DNA of 64,000 nucleotides from Erwinia sp. 198 (GTDB lineage Bacteria > Pseudomonadota > Gammaproteobacteria > Enterobacterales > Enterobacteriaceae). Below the pieces are notes generated by a model. That model saw only the letters and a program-made list of their open reading frames with translations. It was not told where the DNA came from and ran no database searches. A program made the position numbers and the translations under genes. Shown here in pieces: positions 32,387 through 41,723 of the stretch (the first letter of the stretch is position 1; each line of letters opens with the position of its first letter). The stretch spans positions 51,631 to 115,630 of the forward strand of contig NZ_RHUM01000008.1 in the NCBI RefSeq assembly GCF_003937915.1, given 5' to 3'.

Positions 32387-33748
32387 TCAACGGGGATTCA
32401 CCGGGCCAAGGCGCTTCGTAACTTCTTCTGCAGCGCGCAGCCCCGACAAAATAGCCCCGTTCATTGTTCCGCTTGTGTCATGAGCTGTCTCCGTGCCAGC
32501 CCAGTGTACACGACCTACTGGCTCACTGAGATACCGGCCAAATGAGCGCCACGCACCCGGACCGACAGCAGGATTAGGACCGCCAGCGGCAAAGGTATCA
32601 TTTCCCCACGAGAAATCAGCGTAATCTGTTATCTCTCTGGCCCGCTCCCCATATAAATGAACAAGTTGCTCCACGACCCGACGCTGACGTTCTTCCTGAT
32701 TAAAACCGTCGAATCCTCGCGCATCGCAGAATGCCATTAAAATCCCTGTACTTTTGTCCTGCGGGGAAACGTCGAAAGTAAGAAAAACGGTTTCATTGTC
32801 GGATACTGATTCACCAGAAAGCCCATCCTCCCGCCAGAAAGGTTTTTCATAAGCGACGAACGCCTTGCTGAGCGCACCCAGTCGCCAGGCGCGCGCAAGC
32901 CCGTAATACTGCTCGGGAAGCGGTGGCGTAAAATTGATAAAGGAGCGATGTGCGGGAGAGGCCGTTATTATCGCGAATTGGGCATTTATTTCTTCACGAG
33001 GTGTCTGGACAGTCAAACCGTTGTCATTCGTGATGATGTGCTCCACAGGAGCGTTGAGGAGTATCCGGGCATCGAGACTGTCGGCAAATCGTTTAATCAG
33101 CCCCTGAGCGGTACCTTCAATTCTGTCCTGTTGATCGCCACCCTCGACCTTGAGCATAACCTCTAAACTGCCGAAACATTTGATGTAGCGAATGACATTC
33201 AACAGCGAGACGTCTGTAACGGGCGCCCCCCAATGCACAAGGCTGAGCACATTGAAAAACGCGCGAGTTTCCTCTGCTGCCTTAACGGTGGCAAGCCATT
33301 CACCGAAGGACATCGACTCCAGGTAATCGACGTTCGGATGCTCCCACGGAGCTGCAACGGGAACCGCATCAGCCAGTGTCTCCAGACTGAGGGCAACGCG
33401 CGACAAGTCATTGGCCAGCCCGGATGCGAAAGCAGATTCATTTTCATCCTGTCGCTTGCCGTCAAACGATAAAATACTTTTTCCGGAATGATATTGAGGA
33501 ATTAACCGGACACCCATTCTGCTGGCGAGCCCGCGTACAGCAGTATGATGCGGCCCGACCCAGGTCGCTCCCGCATCGACCTCTGTGTCGGCAACATTGA
33601 TCGTCTTAACCCTTCCACCGACTCTGTCCCGGCCCTCGACGATGATGACATCATAGCCTGAGCGGGTCAGCTGCTCTGCAGCTGCAAGCCCGGCAAGTCC
33701 TGCACCGATAATAACCACATCCGATGACAAATTCAGTTTATCGCTCAT
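32387..33748 (-). CDS. Flavin-containing monoamine oxidase
   Basis: A 453-residue FAD enzyme of the monoamine/polyamine oxidase family. The N-terminal dinucleotide-binding motif is VVIIGAGLAGLAAAEQLTRS, followed by EGRDRVGGRVKT and DAGATWVGPHH. The C-terminal FAD site is VHWAGTETAHDTSGTMNGAI. No signal peptide. It probably deaminates an amine with production of aldehyde, ammonia and hydrogen peroxide; the amine is unknown. It stands alone on the minus strand, with its own spacer, between the catabolic cluster and the efflux operon. Confidence 0.88.
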   Translation of the reverse strand: MSDKLNLSSDVVIIGAGLAGLAAAEQLTRSGYDVIIVEGRDRVGGRVKTINVADTEVDAGATWVGPHHTAVRGLASRMGVRLIPQYHSGKSILSFDGKRQDENESAFASGLANDLSRVALSLETLADAVPVAAPWEHPNVDYLESMSFGEWLATVKAAEETRAFFNVLSLVHWGAPVTDVSLLNVIRYIKCFGSLEVMLKVEGGDQQDRIEGTAQGLIKRFADSLDARILLNAPVEHIITNDNGLTVQTPREEINAQFAIITASPAHRSFINFTPPLPEQYYGLARAWRLGALSKAFVAYEKPFWREDGLSGESVSDNETVFLTFDVSPQDKSTGILMAFCDARGFDGFNQEERQRRVVEQLVHLYGERAREITDYADFSWGNDTFAAGGPNPAVGPGAWRSFGRYLSEPVGRVHWAGTETAHDTSGTMNGAILSGLRAAEEVTKRLGPVNPR

Positions 33749-33914
33749 TTCATACTCCTTTTACATTTGACTGAAAGGATTACTGCTATCAACATTCATC
33801 CAGAATTGAATGTCACATAACTCTCTGAAATTTATTAATTTAAAATAAAGGTGAAAATAATCGGACAGCGTTCAGAGCCTTTATTCATTTCCGTATATTG
33901 ATATGCCACGGGCT

Positions 33915-33939
33915 ACAGGAGAGGTATTACCTCTCCTGT
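33915..33939. terminator. Inverted repeat at the end of the efflux operon
   Basis: 10-bp arms ACAGGAGAGG / CCTCTCCTGT, 5-nt loop, 11 bp after the RND gene stop (minus strand). No strong T-run, so it may be a weak or factor-dependent terminator. Confidence 0.45.
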
Positions 33940-33949
33940 AAATAATCGA

Positions 33950-36900
33950 TCAGGCGCGCGCTTTCTTTCTGAACTTATCTACCAGCGTTAACACCGTTAC
34001 GAAGAAAACGGGCACGAAAAAGATGGCCAGTAAGGTTCCGGTGACCATGCCGCCAAACACGCCGGTCCCAATCGCCTGCTGCGTTGTGGCACTTGCTCCA
34101 GAGGCGAGCATTAGCGGAACGACGCCCAGCGTAAATGCCAGCGAGGTCATCATTATCGGCCTCAAACGCATCCGCGCAGCCTTGACCGTAGCATTCAGAA
34201 GGCTTTCGCCTTCGCGTTGCAACTGGCGGGCAAACTCAACGATCAGGATGGCGTTTTTAGCAGAAAGACCAATGATGGTGATCATCCCCACCTTGAAGAA
34301 GGCGTCATTCGGCATCCCTCTCAGGTAGACTGCAATCATCGCCCCGATAAGGCCAAGCGGGACCACGAGCATGACTGAAACCGGGATGGACCAGCTTTCA
34401 TAGAGAGCAGCCAGCACGAGGAAAATGACCAGCATTGAGAGCAGCATTAACATCGGCGCCTCGGAAGCGGACTGCTGTTCCTGGAGTGACTGACCCGTCC
34501 ATTCGATGGCAAAACCCGCCGGTAAATCTGCGGCAATTTTTTCCATTTCCGCCATTGCATCCCCGCTCGAATAACCCCAGTTTGGCCAGCCTGTTATCCT
34601 GAAAGCCGGATATCCCTGATAGCGGACCATCTGCACCGGTGAAACCTGCCATACCGGACGAACGAACTCTGACAGCGGTACCATACCGCCATTTTTATTA
34701 CGAACATTGAGGGACAAAATTTCGGGCAGCTGCATGCGTGATTCCGCTTCAGCCTGCACTATGACCTGCTGTATGCGGCCTTCATTAGGGAAGTCATTGA
34801 CATAACTCGATCCAAGTGCGCCGGAAAGCGTCTGATTGATCTCATTGAAGGATACCCCCATCGCTTCAGCTTTTTGTCTGTCAACCTTCAGGCTCAGCCC
34901 CATACCATCAGGCAGGCCGTCCATATACACGCCATACAGCGCTTCGCTTTGTCCGGCTTTTTCCAGAAGCATATTGAGGGCTTTCACCAGCCCCGGATAA
35001 CCGTGCCCGGAACGGTCTTCCAGACGCAGGGTGAAACCGGATGAGGTGCTCAGCTCAGAGATCGCAGGAGGAAGAAGGCTGGTGACAGTGGCTTCTGGTA
35101 TATCGCCCAGGGCATTCTGGATATGGGTCACTTCATTTTGCGCTGTCGCGCCGTTACGCTGATCCCAGTCTTTAAGCGTGGTAAACGCCATCGCGGAGTT
35201 TGTACCCGCGCCAGAGAAACTGAACCCCAGAATTGAAACGTTACGTTCCACCCCTGGACGTTCCATCACCTGTTTTTCATACTCCTTCACCACCGCCTCG
35301 GTACGTTTCATCGTGGCATCGGCTGGCAGCTGTATTGAGGTGATGAAATAACCCTGATCCTCTTCTGGCAGGAATGACGAAGGTAAGAATTTAAAGGTGA
35401 AATAGAGAACACCGCACAAGGCCAGATAGATGAAGGTCATCCTGCCTGTCTTACGTATGACCCGGGTGACGCCATTTTCGTAACGGCCTGTCAGCCGATC
35501 AAATGATGTGTTGAACCACGTGAAAAATCGGTTCTTTTTATGGGAGTCAGCCGTAACGGGTTTCAGGAGGGTTGCGCATAGCGCGGGAGTCAGCGTTAAC
35601 GCCAGAAACGCGGAAAACAGAATGGAAACCGCCATCGAGAGTGTAAACTGACGATAAATCACACCCACCGAGCCAGAGGCAAGCCCCATTGGCAGGAAGA
35701 CGGCGGTCAGAACTAATGTAATACCCACGACCGCGCCGGTGATCTCCTTCATGGCCTTAACCGTAGCCTCTTTAGGCGATAATCCTTCTTCCGCCATTAA
35801 ACGCTCAACGTTTTCCACCACGACAATTGCATCATCCACAATTATCCCTATGGCCAGAACCATGCCGTACATCGTCAGAACGTTGATGGAAAAACCGGCC
35901 AGCATCATGACCGTGAAGGTACCCAGCAACGCAACCGGCGCCACGATCGCCGGTATGAAGGTGTAGCGCACATTTTGCAGAAAGAGATACATCACCAGGA
36001 AAACGAGCACCATCGCTTCGATAAACGTATGGACTACCTTTTCAATCGAGATTTTTACGAAAGGCGAGGTATCAAAAGGAATAGAATATTCCATGCCTGA
36101 CGGGAAGGATTTGGCGAGATCCTGCATCCTGGCCTTAACCGCGTCAGACGTACGAACAGCGTTCGCGCCGGGAGAGAGCTGAATGGCAGCGGCGGTTGAA
36201 CCATGCCCGTTTTCCCTGATGGCAAACGAATAAGACTGTAATCCAAGTTCAACCCGGGCCACATCACCTAGGATTACCCGCGAGCCGTCCGGATTCGCCC
36301 TGAGGACGATTTTACGGAACTCTTCTGGCGTACCGAGCTGACCGTTGACGTCTAATGGATAGGCTGTCAACTGATTCGTCGTTGCAGGCGAATCACCCAG
36401 TTTACCGGGGGAGACCTGCGCATTTTGTTCTGTAATAGCCGTATTGATATCGCTGATTGAGAGCTTGTAGGCAATGAGTTTTGAAGGATCGACCCAGATG
36501 CGCATGGCTTTCTCCGAGCCAAACGCCTGTACTTTGCCGACGCCATCAATACGACGAAGCTCATCTGTAATTTTTCGCGCAAAGTAATCGCTCAGGTCGG
36601 CCTCGCTGAACTTTCCGTCAGGGGAGTTCAGACCCACCATCATCAGAAATCCTGAGGAGGCGGCCTCAACGCTTAATCCATTCTGACGGACAGCCTGCGG
36701 TAGCCGCGGCTCCACGACTTTAATCTGATTCTGCACATCAACCTGGGCAAGCCGGATATCTGTACCCGGTTTAAAAGTGACAGTGATGGTCGCAACGCCA
36801 GACGTATCGCTGGTTGACTCGTAATAAAGCAGATCGTCAACACCTGATAACTCACGTTCAATGAGTGAAATGACCGATTCGTTCATGGTCTGAGGCGTTG

Positions 36901-37054
36901 CACCGGGATAGGTCACCGTAATAGACAGGCTCGGCGGCGCAACCGACGGATACTGAGCGACCGGAAGTTGCGGGATAGCGATCACGCCTAAAAGAATAAT
37001 AAAAAGCGCAATAACCCAGGCAAATACAGGTCTGCGGATAAAGAACTGTGACAT
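33950..37054 (-). CDS. RND efflux pump inner-membrane subunit (AcrB-like)
   Basis: A 1034-residue HAE1-type RND transporter, the normal length. It starts MSQFFIRRPVFAWVIALFII; helix 4 has the proton-relay Asp pair in GIIVDDAIVVVENVERLM; the Lys of the relay is in IIGLSAKNAILIVEF. The tripartite pump exports lipophilic drugs and biocides with the fusion protein encoded upstream and presumably TolC, which is not encoded here. It lies 25 bp after the fusion protein gene, last of the MFS-MFP-RND operon. Confidence 0.93.
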   Translation of the reverse strand: MSQFFIRRPVFAWVIALFIILLGVIAIPQLPVAQYPSVAPPSLSITVTYPGATPQTMNESVISLIERELSGVDDLLYYESTSDTSGVATITVTFKPGTDIRLAQVDVQNQIKVVEPRLPQAVRQNGLSVEAASSGFLMMVGLNSPDGKFSEADLSDYFARKITDELRRIDGVGKVQAFGSEKAMRIWVDPSKLIAYKLSISDINTAITEQNAQVSPGKLGDSPATTNQLTAYPLDVNGQLGTPEEFRKIVLRANPDGSRVILGDVARVELGLQSYSFAIRENGHGSTAAAIQLSPGANAVRTSDAVKARMQDLAKSFPSGMEYSIPFDTSPFVKISIEKVVHTFIEAMVLVFLVMYLFLQNVRYTFIPAIVAPVALLGTFTVMMLAGFSINVLTMYGMVLAIGIIVDDAIVVVENVERLMAEEGLSPKEATVKAMKEITGAVVGITLVLTAVFLPMGLASGSVGVIYRQFTLSMAVSILFSAFLALTLTPALCATLLKPVTADSHKKNRFFTWFNTSFDRLTGRYENGVTRVIRKTGRMTFIYLALCGVLYFTFKFLPSSFLPEEDQGYFITSIQLPADATMKRTEAVVKEYEKQVMERPGVERNVSILGFSFSGAGTNSAMAFTTLKDWDQRNGATAQNEVTHIQNALGDIPEATVTSLLPPAISELSTSSGFTLRLEDRSGHGYPGLVKALNMLLEKAGQSEALYGVYMDGLPDGMGLSLKVDRQKAEAMGVSFNEINQTLSGALGSSYVNDFPNEGRIQQVIVQAEAESRMQLPEILSLNVRNKNGGMVPLSEFVRPVWQVSPVQMVRYQGYPAFRITGWPNWGYSSGDAMAEMEKIAADLPAGFAIEWTGQSLQEQQSASEAPMLMLLSMLVIFLVLAALYESWSIPVSVMLVVPLGLIGAMIAVYLRGMPNDAFFKVGMITIIGLSAKNAILIVEFARQLQREGESLLNATVKAARMRLRPIMMTSLAFTLGVVPLMLASGASATTQQAIGTGVFGGMVTGTLLAIFFVPVFFVTVLTLVDKFRKKARA

Positions 37055-37079
37055 CAGAATTTCCTGTGAGTATAAGTCA

Positions 37080-38216
37080 TTACGAAGCTAACTGGGTTTC
37101 ATCAGGACGTGCGGTAACGTCAGCGCCTTCCTGTAGCTTGTCCTGACCTTCAATGACTATCTTGTCGCCAGCTTTCAGGCCGGCTGTTACCGTGATCCCT
37201 TTCGCCGTTTGTTCGCCGGTCTGTATTTCAACGCGTTTCGCTTTATTATCCTGACCAACAATCCATACTGTGGTCTTGTCTTCTGCTCTGTTAATAGCCT
37301 GCTCAGGAATGGCCATACCCTCTTTTTCGATAAGGCGTGTGATTTGTAGCTTCACAAACATTCCGGGAAGCAGGGTCCGTTGAGGATTTTCGACTTCAGC
37401 CCGAAGAACAACATCACCGGTTTCATCGTTAACGCTCATGCCTGAAAACAGCAAACGCGCAGGCGTGTCATAGGGCCGGCCTTCATCATCAAGCACGACA
37501 GCGGTTACGCCAGACTGGCCTGCCGGTGCGGCGTCATTGAGCTGGTACAGAGAGCGAAGAGCCTGAGATGGGACGCGTGCGTCTACATAAACACGATCGA
37601 GTTGTTGTATGACAGCCATAGCCTGCGTATCGCCAGGACTGACCAGCGCGCCTTCGGTAACGAACTCCTGATCCACTCGCCCGCTGATGGGAGCCTTAAC
37701 GGTTGCATAATTTAAATCCAGCTTTTTCCGGTTTAGAGATGCTGTCGCTTCGGCAAGTTCAGCTGCGGCCTGAGCACTTGCCGCTTTTGCATCGTCAAGA
37801 TCCTGCTGGCTTATTGCAGCGTTTTTTTGCAATTGGGAGAAACGATAAGCACGGCTACTCATCTGTTGATAGGTGGCTTTGGCCTTTGCAACCGCTGCGT
37901 TAGCCATTTCGACATCTGCCTCAAAAGGCGCTGCATCAATCTGAAAAAGTGCCTGTCCTTCACGTATTTCAGAACCCTGGCGGAACAGTCGCTTTTGAAT
38001 GATTCCCCCTACCTGAGGGCGAATTTGCGCCGTCTTCACCGCAGTGATTCGTGCAGGAAAATCACGAACGGAATAGATATCTTCAGTGCCAAGCGTTTTA
38101 ATGACGACTTTGGTTTTTGCTGGCGTGGAGGGCGTTTCAGCCATCTCTGCCGAATCACAACCTGTAATAAAGAATAAGCATAGCGTTGTGCTGATAGCCA
38201 GCTTCCTGATATTCAT
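37080..38216 (-). CDS. Membrane fusion (periplasmic adaptor) lipoprotein, AcrA-like
   Basis: A 378-residue HlyD-type adaptor. It begins with a lipoprotein signal (residues 1-20, LCLFFITGCDSA) with the lipobox Cys at about residue 20. Then QVGGIIQKRLFRQGSEIREG (lipoyl half), a coiled-coil hairpin region (AKATYQQMSSRAYRF to LAEATASLNRKKLDL), the second lipoyl half VKAPISGRVDQEFVTEGALV, and beta-barrel and membrane-proximal parts. It joins the RND pump to an outer-membrane channel. 45 bp after the MFS gene and 25 bp before the RND gene. Confidence 0.92.
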   Translation of the reverse strand: MNIRKLAISTTLCLFFITGCDSAEMAETPSTPAKTKVVIKTLGTEDIYSVRDFPARITAVKTAQIRPQVGGIIQKRLFRQGSEIREGQALFQIDAAPFEADVEMANAAVAKAKATYQQMSSRAYRFSQLQKNAAISQQDLDDAKAASAQAAAELAEATASLNRKKLDLNYATVKAPISGRVDQEFVTEGALVSPGDTQAMAVIQQLDRVYVDARVPSQALRSLYQLNDAAPAGQSGVTAVVLDDEGRPYDTPARLLFSGMSVNDETGDVVLRAEVENPQRTLLPGMFVKLQITRLIEKEGMAIPEQAINRAEDKTTVWIVGQDNKAKRVEIQTGEQTAKGITVTAGLKAGDKIVIEGQDKLQEGADVTARPDETQLAS

Positions 38217-38261
38217 GGGGCAATTTCCGAATTTATAAATGTAAGAAGTGTGGCACTGCCA

Positions 38262-39758
38262 TCAGCTGTGGCTGACGGTATTACCCTGTTTGAAAATAAA
38301 AAAAGTCAGAATCATCAACACCATCAGAATTAATGAGGCTGATTCAAGCATGACATTGTGCGACTGCATAAAAGCAGACGATGCGGAAGTAAGAAGCTCC
38401 TCACGGGCTACTTCATCAAGATGGCGCGCAGCCTCAACGGCTTCGCTAAGTGAGGCGCCTGCAGAAGCGCGAACTGATTCAGGCAGGTGCGCCGGCAGAC
38501 GAACCGTAGTGGAATAAACACTAGCGAGAACCGAACCGAAAATAGTTATTCCCAGCCCGGTCCCCAGTTCGTAAGACATACCCTCAATGGAGCCAGCAGA
38601 ACTGGCTTTATGCGCAGGTGCTGCAGACATGATGGCTGAGGAAGAAGCCATCAAAGCGATGGTATCCCCGGCCCCAAGAAGTGTCATCCATAGCCATGCT
38701 TTCGTGGCCTGAACACCAAAGTTAATGTCTGACAGCATATAAAGACTCAGGGCTGATACGGCAAGGCCTGACGCAGCAACCATTCTGATACCGAAGCTAT
38801 TAATAAGATAACCGGCAAGAGGGCCAGCCAGACAACCTGCAAGCATCAGCGGCATGATATACAGCCCGGCCTGTGCAGGCGTGAAGCGGTGGACGTACTG
38901 TAACTCCTGAGAAATGACAAGCTCAAAACCAACCAAGGTAATCATCGAGGTCAGCGCCAGAACGATGCCGGCGAGGATATTGCGTTGCTTCAATAACCCC
39001 GTATCCAGAAGAGGCGATCGGCTCACCATCTGGAGAGTGATGAAAATGCCCAGTAAAACCAGACCGACCAGTAAGAGATAAACAGACATCAGGGTGGGGT
39101 TGCCATGATTTATGAGGCTCTTGGCGCCATAAATAGTTATCAGTATTGCACTCATAAGCAGAAGACCCTGAGAGAGGTTTACTGGTTGGCGGATAAGGTT
39201 TTCATCCTCAGGTATCAACCGCTGAATTAACATAATGACAATCAGCACAACCGGTACATTTATAAGAAAAACAGATCCCCAGTAAAATTGGCTCAGCAAA
39301 GCCCCTCCCACCAGTGGACCTGCCAGAGCGCCGCCTGTACCTATTGTTGTCCAGATCCCCAAAGCCATATTTCTGTCTTTATCATCCGTAAAATTCTTTC
39401 TTACAGCCGCAAGCGTCGCAGGCACAATCATTGCCGCACCGACTGCCAGAAGCGCACGCGCCGCTATCAGGAGTTCCGGCGATCGGGCGCAGGCAGCCGC
39501 TGCAGAAGCTATGCCGAAAACCATGCTTCCTGCGATCGCCATTTTTTTGTAACCAATACGGTCTCCAAATGAACCCATGGGCAGCAAAAGTGCAGCCATA
39601 ATCAGAGGGTAGATGTCCATAATCCACAGTAACTGTTGATGAGAAGCCTGAAGCTGCGTACTCAAAACCGGCGCTACAACATAGAGAATCGTTGCGTCAA
39701 TAGATACGGGTAAGTACATGAATATTATTACTAAAAGTACATACCATTTGCTTTTCAT
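38262..39758 (-). CDS. smvA: SmvA-like MFS efflux transporter
   Basis: A 498-residue, 14-helix (DHA2) drug/H+ antiporter. The start WYVLLVIIFMYLPVSIDATI and YVVAPVLSTQLQASHQQLLW, with MGSFGDRIGYKKMAIAGSMV between helices 2 and 3 and GTGGALAGPLVGGALLSQFY, match SmvA of Salmonella and Klebsiella. SmvA exports cationic biocides and dyes such as methyl viologen, chlorhexidine and octenidine. It is divergent from a TetR gene with a long palindrome between, the standard smvA-smvR layout, but here it is followed by adaptor and RND genes in the same direction. Confidence 0.88.
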   Translation of the reverse strand: MKSKWYVLLVIIFMYLPVSIDATILYVVAPVLSTQLQASHQQLLWIMDIYPLIMAALLLPMGSFGDRIGYKKMAIAGSMVFGIASAAAACARSPELLIAARALLAVGAAMIVPATLAAVRKNFTDDKDRNMALGIWTTIGTGGALAGPLVGGALLSQFYWGSVFLINVPVVLIVIMLIQRLIPEDENLIRQPVNLSQGLLLMSAILITIYGAKSLINHGNPTLMSVYLLLVGLVLLGIFITLQMVSRSPLLDTGLLKQRNILAGIVLALTSMITLVGFELVISQELQYVHRFTPAQAGLYIMPLMLAGCLAGPLAGYLINSFGIRMVAASGLAVSALSLYMLSDINFGVQATKAWLWMTLLGAGDTIALMASSSAIMSAAPAHKASSAGSIEGMSYELGTGLGITIFGSVLASVYSTTVRLPAHLPESVRASAGASLSEAVEAARHLDEVAREELLTSASSAFMQSHNVMLESASLILMVLMILTFFIFKQGNTVSHS

Positions 39759-39790
39759 GCTGTAGATGCCTTGTTGAAACAGTAAGAAGT

Positions 39791-39836
39791 GGACATGTGT
39801 TCAAGTTAAATTTATAGTGAACTTGAACGCATGTCC
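39791..39836. promoter_or_regulatory. Palindromic operator between smvA and the TetR gene
   Basis: 17-bp arms GGACATGTGTTCAAGTT and AACTTGAACGCATGTCC with 12 nt between, one mismatch. Ends 31 bp before the TetR start and 32 bp before the smvA start. Probably the site of the SmvR-like repressor for both directions. Confidence 0.85.
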
Positions 39837-39867
39837 ATATTGAGTTTGAAAAAGGAGTCGAAGCGGA

Positions 39868-40464
39868 ATGTCTTATTACAGTCGTGAGGTGAGACGGCAG
39901 ATGATCCTGGAAACAGCCGTAAGCATTGCCTACCAGGAGGGATTATCGGCTATGACAGTAAGGCGAATTGCACAGGAAGCGCAAACTGCCATTGGACAGA
40001 TTCATCACCATTTTTCATCTGCTGGCGAGTTGAGGTCCGAGGCGTTTAAGCTTTCGGTCGAGCAAGCCCTTAATCTGCTGACTGATGTGGGAAAAAAAGA
40101 AAACGCAAGTTGCCTGGAGATGCTTAGCTGGTGTCTGTTTATTGAGGATCATGAAGAGGCACATAAGTACAGTAAACTGTGGAAAGAAGCTGAGGTCATT
40201 TCATTTCATGATGAAAATATGCGTGACGCATTTCGGCTGGTTACCAGGCAGTGGCATACGGCGATTGTCGATCTCCTTGAAAAAGGCGCTTTAAATAATG
40301 AATTTACCTATGACAGACCGAAAGAATTGATAGCATGGAATTTTATTGCTTATTCTCATGGTCTGGACGGTATATTCAGTCTCGGGATTGAGGGTTTTGG
40401 TCATCAAGAATATAAAGAAAGTACGGAGTCATTTATCAGAAGTCAGATTGTTATGGTTAAGTAG
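39868..40464 (+). CDS. smvR: TetR-family repressor, SmvR-like
   Basis: A 198-residue TetR protein. DNA-binding part: MILETAVSIAYQEGLSAMTV, RRIAQEAQTAIGQIHHHFSS. The remaining helices form the ligand pocket and dimer face (MLSWCLFIEDHEEAHKYSKL, TRQWHTAIVDLLEKGAL). It is divergent from smvA across a palindrome, as for SmvR, which represses smvA; loss of SmvR in Klebsiella raises biocide tolerance. Whether ligand identity is the same cannot be seen. Confidence 0.85.
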   Translation: MSYYSREVRRQMILETAVSIAYQEGLSAMTVRRIAQEAQTAIGQIHHHFSSAGELRSEAFKLSVEQALNLLTDVGKKENASCLEMLSWCLFIEDHEEAHKYSKLWKEAEVISFHDENMRDAFRLVTRQWHTAIVDLLEKGALNNEFTYDRPKELIAWNFIAYSHGLDGIFSLGIEGFGHQEYKESTESFIRSQIVMVK

Positions 40465-40541
40465 CCTGGAAGATTTCAGAGAAAATTTCCGGGTAAGTAA
40501 ATGCGCTTTAAGAATTATTTAAATTTTTGGCAAGGTAAGGT

Positions 40542-41300
40542 ATGACATATAAAATTGTATCGGGCGTGTCTCTGGCTCTTCTGTTGGGAACGTCTTTACA
40601 CTCTGCACAGGCTGATGACTTCTCGTTAGGTCTTACTGCGGGATGGTCTTCAAAACTGTATAAAGATGTTAATCCGAACAAAAACAGTCTCATATTTCCC
40701 AATGTCGATTATGATGCGGGTCGCTTCTGGTTCCATGGGCTTAGCGCTGGATTTGATATTCTTCATACACCTGCGGATAACATCTCTTTAGTCGGATATT
40801 ATTTCCCACTTTCTTTTAAAGCAAGTGACAGTCATTCCCATGCAATGCGACAGCTAAAAAACCGTCGCAGTACGTTGATGACAGGTATCAGGTATGAGCA
40901 TGAATCTCTTAGTATGGGTAAATTTGAAACCACGCTTGCTACTGATGCCCTTGGTACGAGCAATGGGTTTCACTGGAACAACGCCTGGAGTTACCCGGTA
41001 CAGATGGGTTCACTTGGTATAGAACCCGCTTTAGGTTTCAACTGGAATGATCGGAAATTTAATAAGTATTACTACGGCATTAGCGCCGATGAAGTCGGGA
41101 GAAGTGGGTTACGAAAATATACGCCGGGTGAAAGTGTAACTCCCTATGCAGAAATCAACCTGAATTATACGCTGACTGAAAAATGGAACATCTACGGGGG
41201 GGCTCGTTACACCCTGTTACCGGATGACGTCAAAAAGAGTCCAATGATAGAAAAAGATTCGCTTCTTTCCTTGTGGACCGGGGTTGCTTATACATTTTGA
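40542..41300 (+). CDS. MipA/OmpV-family outer-membrane protein
   Basis: A 252-residue protein with a cleavable signal peptide (residues 1-24, ending HSAQADDF). The mature part has alternating beta-strand patterns and ends in an aromatic C-terminus, LWTGVAYTF, as required for outer-membrane insertion. MipA/OmpV proteins bind peptidoglycan-synthesis enzymes or act as porin-like channels; this length is typical. About 80 bp after the SmvR-like gene on the same strand; possibly related to envelope stress from biocides. Confidence 0.85.
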   Translation: MTYKIVSGVSLALLLGTSLHSAQADDFSLGLTAGWSSKLYKDVNPNKNSLIFPNVDYDAGRFWFHGLSAGFDILHTPADNISLVGYYFPLSFKASDSHSHAMRQLKNRRSTLMTGIRYEHESLSMGKFETTLATDALGTSNGFHWNNAWSYPVQMGSLGIEPALGFNWNDRKFNKYYYGISADEVGRSGLRKYTPGESVTPYAEINLNYTLTEKWNIYGGARYTLLPDDVKKSPMIEKDSLLSLWTGVAYTF

Positions 41301-41307
41301 TTACGAG

Positions 41308-41330
41308 CCGGGTTTGGTAGCCCGGTTTTA
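41308..41330 (+). terminator. Terminator after the OmpV-like gene
   Basis: Arms CCGGG / CCCGG with loop TTTGGTAG, followed by TTTTA, 8 bp after the stop codon. Confidence 0.65.
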
Positions 41331-41387
41331 ATAATCACTCACTTTGGTGGTAATGCATAATAACCAGTTGTGTCTGTAGGTAATATT

Positions 41388-41723
41388 ATGAATGAAGTCC
41401 TGTTCTGTTCTGAATTAAAAATGTGGATTGAAGATAATATTACTGAAAGACTCCTTCTCGATGATGTTGCGATAAAATCCGGCTACTCAAAATGGCATCT
41501 GCAACGAGTGTTCAAAAAAAACACAGGCATTTCTCTGGGGTTTTTTATCAAACGGAGAAAGCTCGAGTTTGCTTACCATGATATCATGGTAAAAGAAGAG
41601 TCAATTACTGACATTGCATTAAAGTATGGTTTTGACTCATTGCAGGCTTTCTCACGGGCTTTTACAAGGCATTACAGGTTTCCTCCTTCGAGGATAAGTA
41701 AAAAACGTATTGAAAATAAATGA
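41388..41723 (+). CDS. Short AraC-family regulator (MarA/SoxS/RamA size)
   Basis: A 111-residue protein containing only the two HTH motifs of AraC regulators: LKMWIEDNITERLLLDDVAI, KSGYSKWHLQRVFKKNTGIS and LKYGFDSLQAFSRAFTRHYR, PPSRISKK. Family members of this size without a sensor domain (MarA, SoxS, Rob-N, RamA) control efflux and outer-membrane genes. ATG 41388 has GTAGG seven bases upstream; an in-frame GTG at 41370 is possible. Its position next to SmvA/RND pump and porin genes suggests the same type of regulon. Confidence 0.87.
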   Translation: MNEVLFCSELKMWIEDNITERLLLDDVAIKSGYSKWHLQRVFKKNTGISLGFFIKRRKLEFAYHDIMVKEESITDIALKYGFDSLQAFSRAFTRHYRFPPSRISKKRIENK

